Positions 1 through 8,500 of a stretch of 35,039 bases of DNA are shown here, in pieces. The position numbers and the translations under genes were made by a program. The notes below the pieces were generated by a model that was not told the DNA's origin, searched no databases, and saw only the letters and a program-made list of their open reading frames with translations. Every line of letters begins with the position of its first letter. Within the stretch, counting starts at the first letter, position 1. The DNA comes from an uncultured Bacteroidia bacterium (GTDB taxonomy: Bacteria > Bacteroidota > Bacteroidia > Bacteroidales > Prolixibacteraceae): NCBI GenBank assembly GCA_903834845.1, contig CAILKW010000034.1, forward strand, positions 1 through 35,039, in the 5' to 3' direction.

Positions 1-1
1 A

Positions 2-352
2 GTTGAGATATGTCAAAGTGAAAGATTTTTTGGAGACCTGATATTTCCAGGGGTTATTGCGATTTATACCTCAAAAGCCGATTATTCACGTGTGGCAGAA
101 TCTAACGATCTTATAAAAGTCAACCTTGACGTAATTCAGCCACGAGCAACATTAAATAACTCACCAGAAAAGAAGTTAACGGAACCTGATCTTCGTGAGG
201 TTTTGGTCTGGAATCCGTCAACCAAACCTGACACTACAATCATACTCGATTTTCAAACATCTGACATACATGGAAATTTCAAATTGATCATCCACTGCAA
301 AACCATTGACGGAACGAATTTTTTTAAAGAACAAATTTTTGAAGTGAAATAA
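2..352 (+). CDS. C-terminal fragment of a large secreted macroglobulin/carboxypeptidase-regulatory-like protein (5' end outside window)
   Basis: The reading frame is open from base 2 to the TAA at 350-352, so this is the last ~116 residues of a protein that begins upstream of the window. A GTG at 92 could start a short protein, but the coding continues unbroken before it, so a truncated larger gene is the better reading. The visible part has a VLVWNPSTKPDTT segment followed by alternating beta-strand-like stretches and the ending FKEQIFEVK. From memory this resembles the end of large Bacteroidota exported proteins with MG2-like and carboxypeptidase-regulatory-like domains, where a 'xWNPxxxTD' strand precedes the final domain. 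That family assignment is inference. The next gene starts 2 bases after this stop, so the two are probably cotranscribed and coupled. Confidence 0.55.
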   Translation, partial: VEICQSERFFGDLIFPGVIAIYTSKADYSRVAESNDLIKVNLDVIQPRATLNNSPEKKLTEPDLREVLVWNPSTKPDTTIILDFQTSDIHGNFKLIIHCKTIDGTNFFKEQIFEVK

Positions 353-353
353 T

Positions 354-1067
354 ATGGCTTACAAATTTTTTTATTTCTTTATCCTTTTCCTTTTGACTCA
401 AATCTCAGTACTTATGGCTCAGGGCGATTTGTCGCAGGTGCGGAATAGCCAAATAATAAAAGGGACGCGACATTTTCCGTATCCTTCATATTCGGGAACA
501 CCATATTTAAATGACAAGTTTGTACCAGGTGAGATTGAATTTTCGGACGGTACAAAAGTTGATATTTCTGCGTTGCGTTACTCTTCTTACAGGGATGAAT
601 TAATTTACTATAATTCAGCTATTTCAGCTCAAATTATTATTGATAAAATTACTCTTAAAGGATTCTCGTTTACTGATAATAATGGTGTAAAAAGAGTTTT
701 TCGCCAGCAATATTATGATGGTTTTTTAAACGGAAACCGATATTTTGAAGTTTTGTGTGATGGTAATATATCACTTCTCGTTTATCGTAAAGTAGTTCTA
801 CAGAATTGTTCGGTGTATGCAGACGCATCCGGAGTGCAAAAAAACATGTCGTATCAGGAGGCATACAATTATTATATATATAGTAGTGAAAAGGGATATG
901 AGCTTATAAGAATCGGTAAAAATTCACTCCTTTCAAAATTCGACATGCCTGCTCAAAAATCTATAAAAAAACTGCTTCGTAAAAACAAAGTTGTTATATC
1001 AAACGAAACCGGCTTTGTTAAAGCTTGGAATTTGCTTGAAGGGAGTGGGTTTTTGATTCAGTTTTGA
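354..1067 (+). CDS. Secreted protein of unknown function, 237 aa
   Basis: The start ATG lies 2 bases after the stop of the upstream fragment, suggesting translational coupling. Residues 1-22 form a signal peptide (hydrophobic FFYFFILFLL, cleavage probably after MAQ). The mature protein has the pattern 'GTPYLNDKFVPGEIEFSDG' near residues 48-66 and 'LRYSSYRDELIYY' near 74-86, a pattern that recurs in uncharacterised Bacteroidota exported proteins. It is followed by a mostly beta-strand region and a basic helical C-terminus with KSIKKLLRKNK near residue 205. No catalytic motif, metal site or T9SS sorting domain is visible, so a periplasmic or outer-membrane-associated role is only inference. The pairing with the large upstream secreted protein suggests a shared function. 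Confidence 0.75.
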   Translation: MAYKFFYFFILFLLTQISVLMAQGDLSQVRNSQIIKGTRHFPYPSYSGTPYLNDKFVPGEIEFSDGTKVDISALRYSSYRDELIYYNSAISAQIIIDKITLKGFSFTDNNGVKRVFRQQYYDGFLNGNRYFEVLCDGNISLLVYRKVVLQNCSVYADASGVQKNMSYQEAYNYYIYSSEKGYELIRIGKNSLLSKFDMPAQKSIKKLLRKNKVVISNETGFVKAWNLLEGSGFLIQF

Positions 1068-1591
1068 ATGTTTAACTATTAATATTTACAGTTACTTTTT
1101 ATGAAACAAAACTTCGCAGTTCTTTTTTTTTTTTCAATATCAGGGCGTTATGATTTGGTGGTATACTTTTTATCTGCAATGAAGACACGAAGGCTTAAAG
1201 TATCACTAAGCATATACCGACAAATACAATGGAAGTTTTTATATTTGTAATTAGTTAATTGAATTTGTGCATATTGACATTTATTTCACTCTTTTTCAAA
1301 TACATCCTTCGATTATGTCAGACAAATTTTGTTATCAATGTAAAAGAATTATTATAGAAAACTACATAAGTATTGGAATTAATTTCTTGAAATTTTATTC
1401 CATTTTCACGGATATTATGAAAATATTTGAAGTGAATATTTTCAATTATTTCAAATATAGTTATTTTTAGTTTTTACAATTATTTGATTTGATTTGCTAA
1501 TTAATTGATATATAATAAGATGAAATTTTTGATTAATCAAAAAAAAATAATTATTTTTTGAAAACTTTTCTCTTTTTTGAAATGTTATTTG

Positions 1592-1599
1592 TATATTTG
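1592..1599 (+). promoter_or_regulatory. Candidate -7 element for the adhesin locus
   Basis: TATATTTG fits the Bacteroidota -7 consensus TAnnTTTG. No good -33 TTTG is found at the usual 19-21 bp spacing (the nearest is at 1576-1579), and the region is so AT-rich that chance matches are expected. If used, it would give a leader of ~400 nt containing the 12-bp repeats. Confidence 0.25.
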
Positions 1600-1710
1600 A
1601 AAGCTGAGTTTCGAATATCCATTAAAGAATTTTCATAAGTTGTTTAGTTGTCAACTGTCAGATATTTTTTTGTTTTTTTTTAGTATCGTTTTTTAATGGT
1701 GGTTGACCTT

Positions 1711-1770
1711 TTGTTTATAATGTTGTTAATATGATTGTTAATGCGATTGTTAATAAAGTTGTTGATAAAT
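1711..1770 (+). repeat. Five imperfect tandem copies of a 12-bp unit
   Basis: Consecutive 12-mers from 1711 are TTGTTTATAATG, TTGTTAATATGA, TTGTTAATGCGA, TTGTTAATAAAG and TTGTTGATAAAT. Each begins TTGTT followed by an A/T-rich tail, with exact 12-bp periodicity. The block lies ~235 bp upstream of the first adhesin-locus gene. It could be an array of protein-binding sites or a slippage-generated repeat; the sequence cannot distinguish these. Confidence 0.7.
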
Positions 1771-2004
1771 ATTAAAACAAGTCAAATTCAATAAATTGAG
1801 TATTTGATTTTTTGCCTTTATTTTGTGAAAATGTTGATTAAGATGAAATTATTATATTTTAAAGAAATTTTGCACCCGACCTTTTTTTTGAATGCTTATG
1901 ATTCGTCGGAATTTGAAGGGTGTTACATAATTTGTTCCCTGATGTTTTTTGCTTTTTTTTACAAATTGCAAAAATCACGTACATAACTCAAAACTGTTTA
2001 GAAT

Positions 2005-2562
2005 ATGAAACTTAAATTGCAAGTTATTATTTTTTTATTGATTATTTTGGCGGAAAGCGTAATGGCTCAGATTAGTTCAGTAGTATTTTGTGTTAATGAG
2101 CCTTCTCCTGTTTGTTTTCCTTCAAGAGTTGATCTGACCACAGCGGCGATTACTAAAGGATCTACCGAAGGTTTGATATTTAGTTATTTTCTGGATTCTA
2201 AGTTTACTGTTCCTGTACCAAGTCCTACACAGGTTACTGCCGGTAAATACTTCATTAGAGGAGAATTAGATAATATTTACGGAAGTTTTTTTGTTTCCGG
2301 GTCTGTCAAAATTACAATTTACGAAAAACCAAAGCTAATAATTACAAACCCGCTACTTGGAAATGTAAACGACAAGGCAGATTTAACGCTACCTTCGATC
2401 ACTGTAGGTTCCGATGAAGGGCTTAATTTTAGTTATTGGTACGATAACGAGGCAAAAATCCCCTTACCTTTTCCAAAAGCATCGGCTAAAGGTAACTATT
2501 ATATTAAAGGAATTTCTCAGAATGGTTGTTTTGATATTCAGCCTATTACTGTAATAAATTGA
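2005..2562 (+). CDS. Secreted two-domain Ig-like protein, 185 aa, sharing its domain with the adjacent adhesin
   Basis: A signal peptide spans residues 1-22 (IIFLLIILAESVMA, cleavage before QIS). The rest is two tandem copies of one ~80-residue domain (about 23-107 and 108-185). Each copy has VDLT or ADLT, a TxGSxEGLxFSYxxD core, a P-rich segment and GKYFIRG or GNYYIKG. The same pattern (VDLTLPAVTLGS, YSYWYD, GRYYIKG) appears at residues ~51-150 of the following 2516-aa adhesin, so the three domains are paralogous. Similar domains recur in Bacteroidota surface proteins. There is no T9SS C-terminal sorting domain; the protein ends with the domain (CFDIQPITVIN). Its stop is 24 bp before the adhesin start, so they are probably cotranscribed. 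It may be a stand-alone accessory subunit or the remnant of a longer adhesin. Confidence 0.8.
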   Translation: MKLKLQVIIFLLIILAESVMAQISSVVFCVNEPSPVCFPSRVDLTTAAITKGSTEGLIFSYFLDSKFTVPVPSPTQVTAGKYFIRGELDNIYGSFFVSGSVKITIYEKPKLIITNPLLGNVNDKADLTLPSITVGSDEGLNFSYWYDNEAKIPLPFPKASAKGNYYIKGISQNGCFDIQPITVIN

Positions 2563-2586
2563 TTTGATGTCTTTATTTAAAAGGAT

Positions 2587-5500
2587 ATGAATTTAAAAAT
2601 AAATTACCTGATCATGAATTCAAACTTACACTTCAGAATAAACAATGTTCTTTTTAGGCTAAATAGAACGTGTTCTAAAATTGCCACTTTATTCCTTTTG
2701 TTCTTCCTGTTATCAGGATATGAGGTTTATGCCACGTCTATTACTGTAAAGTTTAATCAACCAGCACCGGTTTTTTTCCCTGCAACTGTTGACCTGACAC
2801 TTCCTGCTGTTACGCTTGGATCGTCAGCTATTGATGATATTGGTGATCCCGCGCCGATAACTTATTCTTACTGGTATGACCCGGGTTGTGTTTTAGATCA
2901 GATTCCGTATGGAGATGAAGTTCATATACATGCTACAGGCAGATATTACATTAAAGGCGTTGCAATAAACCCGGCTGATGGATCAGAATTTTCAGGAACA
3001 GCACCCGGATGGGTTACAGTTTATCAAACAGTATGTAGTGGTTTTGCTTACACTATGACACCATCAGGTTTTAATTTTGCTCCACCAGTCTATGTGCCTG
3101 ATCTTGTTTGTGCTCTTTTGGGTTTTACTAAACCGTTAACTCCAGTTACACTGCCACCCACCTATACATGGACAGCTCCTGTTATTGCAGGTGAGTTAGC
3201 TGCCAGTAGCCTTACAGGAGGAACTGCACAACCTGTTGCATCTGCGAATTTTTCACAAACTTTAACCAACGAAACTAGCACTTATGCTACAGCTACTTAT
3301 ACTGTTACTGGGAAATTTACTACATATAGGGTTACAAAGCCTGTTGCTGGTGTTTGTAGTTGGGTCATAACACCTACTACATTCACATTCACATGGGATG
3401 AAATTATGACAGTTAATCCTATCGGATCAATGAATGCGCCAGTGCCCATAAGTCAGGTAGTATGTAATACCGGGACTACCACACTTGTAACCTTTACTAC
3501 TCCAAAATTTGGCATTGATGCTACAACAACTTATGAATGGGTAAATAACCAGCCGGGTATTGGATTAGCCGCAAGTGGAAATGCTGTTACACTTACTGAA
3601 TCTTCAGGTTATCTTCCTACTTTTACAGCAATTAATTTAGCAACAGCACCTGTTTATTCGACTGTCACTGTAACTCCTACCTTTACTTTTCGGGGTGTAA
3701 GTTGTAAAGTACCTCCAAAAACTAAAGCATTCGATATTACAGTTAACCCTACAGGACAAGTAAATCAACCGCCTGATCAGGTTGTGTGTCATACAGGAAG
3801 TACAGCATCTGTTACATTCAGTACTATTAATACTGGAGGAACAACATCGGGAACTACGACCTATACATGGACAAATAATACCCCGGGTATAGGGTTAGAT
3901 CCCAGCGGAACTGGCGATTTACCCAGCTTTATAGCAAGCAATACCAGTACTTCAACTATTATTGCTACCATAACTGTAACGCCTCATTATACAAATGAGG
4001 GTGTTACCTGTGATGGGCCATCCAAGAATTTCTTAATTACAATTGATTCATTGCCTGTAATTACCGGAAATAGTCCTGTTACATGTGTTGGAGGTACTCC
4101 AATTGATTTTACGAGAACAGGTGGAAACGATGGTGGTGTATGGTCGGTTGATGGAGGCGGTACAATAACTCAAACGTCTAATACGACGGCAAGATTTTTT
4201 CCAACAAGTGCCGGTTGTTTTTCTGTTACTTATACGTCTCCGAGTCCCGGAAGTTGCGCAGGCACTAAATCTATGACTGTTTTCCCTACCTTCCCATCTA
4301 TGGGTTTATTGATCCCACCTGCCAATACCTGCAATTCAGCTTTCATTTTACCGGATGTTACTCCTGTTCCGGATTTCTACGTAGAGTATAATATAGATGG
4401 AGTTGGCTGGACTGTATCACCAACTGTACCAACCACACCTGGATGTCATACCATTACGGCTCGTTATGTTTTGGGCACTGCATGTGGTCTTACGCCACCG
4501 GGTACACCGGGTCTCATCTGTAGTGTAAGTGATGTAGTAAGTGTAGTTATTTTCCCTCCTGCACCATTAGCACCTACTGTTAATGCTCCTTGTGGACCAA
4601 TAGTTGTAACTCCGCCGCCAACTATAGCTGGGTTTGACATTCAATACAGTTTCGATGATGGTTCGACCTGGGGTGCAAACACACCTCCGTTGGCTGATAA
4701 TTGTATTGGTTATAAAATTAAAACACGTTACTCACTCGCTGCTGCTTGTGGCTTAAATCCGATAACTACTACCAGTACTATTGCGCCTTGCGTAGAATCA
4801 CCGGCTACTACAAGGAAAGTTGACAACACTGCACCAACGATAACTAATCCGGCATCTTCGCTGGATGTTACTGTGGCGTGTGTAGCTGTAGTTCCCGCAG
4901 TTAATCTGGCAACAATTACTGCTACCGATAACTGTATTGGTGCTGTAATAATAAGTCATGTAGGAGATGTTGTCACAGCCGGATCGTGTGTAAATAAATA
5001 TAGTATTGCCAGAACATACAGGGCGACAGATGTTTGCGGCAACACGAGTGATTTTCTTCAGACTATTACAGTTAATGACAATATCGCTCCTACAATTACG
5101 ACACCGGTAGGTTCATTAGATGTCACTGTAGCGTGTGTAGCTGTAGTTCCTGCGGTTAATCTGGCAACAATTACCGCTACCGACAACTGTATTGGTGTAG
5201 TAACAATAAGTCATGTAGATGATGTTGTCACAGCCGGATCTTGTGTAAATAAATATAGTATTGCCCGAACATATAGAGCAACTGATATTTGCGGCAACAC
5301 GAGTGATTTTCTTCAGACTATAACTGTCAATGACAATATTGCTCCTACAATTACTACGCCGGTAGGTTCATTAGATGTCACTGTGGCGTGTGTAGAAGTA
5401 GTTCCTGTGGTAAATTTGGCATCAGTTACAGCTACCGACAATTGCGTTGGAGTTGTAACGGTAAGTCATTTCGGTGATGTTATTACAGCCGGGACATGCG

Positions 5501-8500
5501 TAAACAAATACAGTATAGCCCGGACATACAGAGCAACAGATATTTGCGGCAATACGAGTGATTTTCTACAAACTATTACTGTCAATGACAATATTGCTCC
5601 TACAATTACAACACCGGCTCTTTCATTAGATGTTACTGTGGCGTGTGTAGAATTAGTTCCCGCAGTAAATCTGGCAACAATTACTGCTACCGACAATTGT
5701 AGTGGAGTGGTAACGATAAGTCATGTAGGTGATGTTATAAGTGCCTTGACTTGCGTAAACAAATACATTATCGCCAGAACATACAGGGCAACAGATGTCT
5801 GTAATAATACGAGTGATTTTCTTCAGACTATCACAGTGAATGACAATATTGCCCCTACAATTACTACGCCGGTAGGTTCATTAGATGTCACTGTGGCGTG
5901 TGTAGCTGTAGTTCCCGCAGTTAATCTGGCAACAATTACTGCTACCGATAACTGTATTGGTGTAGTAACAATAAGTCATGTAGGTGATGTTATCACAGCA
6001 GGTTCTTGTGTTAATAAATATAGTATTGCCCGAACATATAGGGCAACAGATGTCTGTAATAATACGAGTGATTTTCTACAGACTATCACGGTCAATGACA
6101 ATATTGCTCCAACAATTTCAGGTGTACCTGCGTCTGCAAATTATACCTGTGCTGCTCTTGTGCCTGTTGCAAGCATAGCATCTGTTAGTGCTGCTGATAA
6201 TTGTACCGCAACTGTTACAATAACTGTGGCAGATGCAACAACTCCCGGTTCCTGCATTAATAAGTTTACAGTTATCCGAACATGGACTGCAACTGATGTT
6301 TGCGGAAATACCGCAACTGCTTCGCAGACAATAACAGTAAATGATAATGTTGCTCCTACAATTTCAGGTGTTCCTGTGGCTGCAAGTTATGCGTGTGCTG
6401 GTCTTGTGCCTGTTGCAAGTATAGCATCTGTTACTGCTGCTGATAATTGTACAGCCTCTGTTACAATAACTGTGGCTGATGCAACAATTCCGGGTGCCTG
6501 TATCAATAAGTTTACTGTTACTCGAACTTGGACTGCTACTGATATTTGCGGTAATGCCTCAACTGCTTCGCAGACTATCACAGTGAATGATAATGTTGCA
6601 CCGGTGATCTCAAGTGTACCTGGTCCTTTAACCTTAGCATGCCTTTCTGATGTACCAGGTGCAAGTGTAACATCTGTAATTGTTTCTGATAATTGTACTT
6701 CTTCCGTTACTATAACTGTGGCTGATATGCAGATTGTAGGTGCTGGAGGGATGGTAACAATTATCCGAACATGGACTGCTACTGATGTTTGTAGCAATGC
6801 TGCAACTGCTTCGCAAACAATTACAGTGAATGATAAAACACCTCCGGTGATAACAAGCGTACCTGGTCCGGCAAACTATGCATGTGAAGGTAGTGTTCCA
6901 GGAGCAAATAGCGGATCTGTAACTGTTTCTGATAATTGTACCGCCCCTGTTTCAGTAGTAGTGGCTGATGTAAAAATTCCGGGGTCTTGTTTAAATAGTT
7001 TTACTATTATTAGAACATGGACTGCTACGGATGGTGCAGGAAATACAGCAACTGCTTCTCAGACAATCACTCTCAAAGATAATGTAGCACCTGTAATTGT
7101 AACATTACCTGGTTCTCTGGATGCAACTGTGCAATGTAGTAATACTGTTGGTTATCTTGGCCTTCCAAGTGCAACAGATAATTGTTCCGGTGTAACGATT
7201 CATTTTTTAAGTGATGTGAAAACTCCTGATCCAACATGTGCCAGTGCCTATAAACGAGTTCGTAAATTTAATTTTACTGATGGCTGTGGAAATACCAGTG
7301 CGACCTTTGTACAAACTATTTCGGTGATTGATAATATTGCACCTGTGGTACAAACAATAACTGGTTCACTGGATGCTACTCTGCAATGCAGTGATTATTC
7401 GGGTATTGCAAAGGCTCTTACTCTTTTTCCAACTGGAGCAGATAATTGTGTTGTTCTACCTATCAGGCATCTGATTACCGATATTACAACACCTGATAAA
7501 GACTGTGCAAATGCCTATAAACGTGTGCGTACATGGAATTTTACCGATAGTTGTGGAAATGCCAGTGATGATTTTGTACAGACTATTACTGTTATAGATA
7601 TTACTGCACCAGTGGTAATCACAGTCAAAGGTTCATTAGATGCTAATTTACAATGCAGTAATTCAGCTGGTCTATCAACCGCTCTTGCCTTGATGCCATC
7701 AGCAACGGACAACTGCTCTGTGGTTCCTACTATTCATTTAATTAGTGATGTAACAACTACTAATGCAACTTGTGCCAACGCTTATATACGTGTCCGTACG
7801 TGGAACTTCACCGATGGCTGTGGTAATACCAGCCCAGACTTTATTCAAACAATTACGGTTATCGATAATACTGCACCTGTCGTAACTACTATAAAAGGTT
7901 CGTTGGATGCAAATCTGCAATGTAGTAATTCTGTAGGCATTGCAGACGCTCTGGCACTAAAACCCTCTGCAATTGATAATTGTACCGTTATTTCCACTAT
8001 TCATTTGGTTAGTGATTTAAGAACTCCTGATGCAACATGTGCCAATGCATACACACGTGTACGCACCTGGAACTTTACTGATGGCTGCGGAAACACCAGT
8101 ACAAACTTTGTCCAAACCATAACTGTAATTGACAATACGGCACCTGTCATTACAGGATCCATATCGGTAACTACTGTCGAAGGTTGTTCCGGTTCAAATG
8201 CTACTCCACCTGTAAAAACAATTGCAGAACTTAAAGCACTTGGCCTAAATGTAAGTGATGGTTGCACACCTGAAACGGCCATGTCCGTTACAAGTAGTGA
8301 CATATCAACAGGTACCAATCCTGTCGTTGTTACCAGAACGTATATAGTTACTGATGGTTGTGGCAATATGGCTACACGTGTTTACCAGACTATAAACGTA
8401 AAACTTAGTCTTTCCGCTGCGGCTTCTCCAATGGCAGTTACATGTACCGGTGGACGAAATGGTAAAATAAATTTGGCTGTTTCCGGTGGGACAACACCTT

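Larger units (their letters stand above)
1068..2004. other. AT-rich intergenic region of ~940 bp without a convincing gene
   Basis: This gap between two secreted-protein genes is very AT-rich with several runs of 8-11 T. Open frames in it (1267-1470; 1804-1986; a 49-codon frame at 1101-1250) show low-complexity Phe/Ile/Lys translations, poor starts and no family signature, so they are not called as genes. It holds a 12-bp tandem repeat (1711-1770), a TAnnTTTG element (1592-1599) and a weak interrupted inverted repeat, CCGAC at 1876-1880 against GTCGG at 1905-1909. It probably contains the promoter of the adhesin locus with a long leader, but nothing in it fixes the transcription start. Confidence 0.6.

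Noticed and set aside
1267-1470. 67-codon open frame in the AT-rich gap
   Set aside because: Low-complexity Phe/Ile/Lys translation, poor start context and no recognisable domain; expected by chance in such AT-rich DNA.
1873-1922. Interrupted inverted repeat (CACCCGAC with GTCGG and GGGTG) as a possible riboswitch or regulatory hairpin
   Set aside because: Only 5-bp arms with a 24-nt loop and overlapping alternatives; no known riboswitch core could be matched.
1804-1986. 60-codon open frame before the adhesin locus
   Set aside because: Starts with TTG, no ribosome-binding site, low-complexity hydrophobic translation; likely chance.
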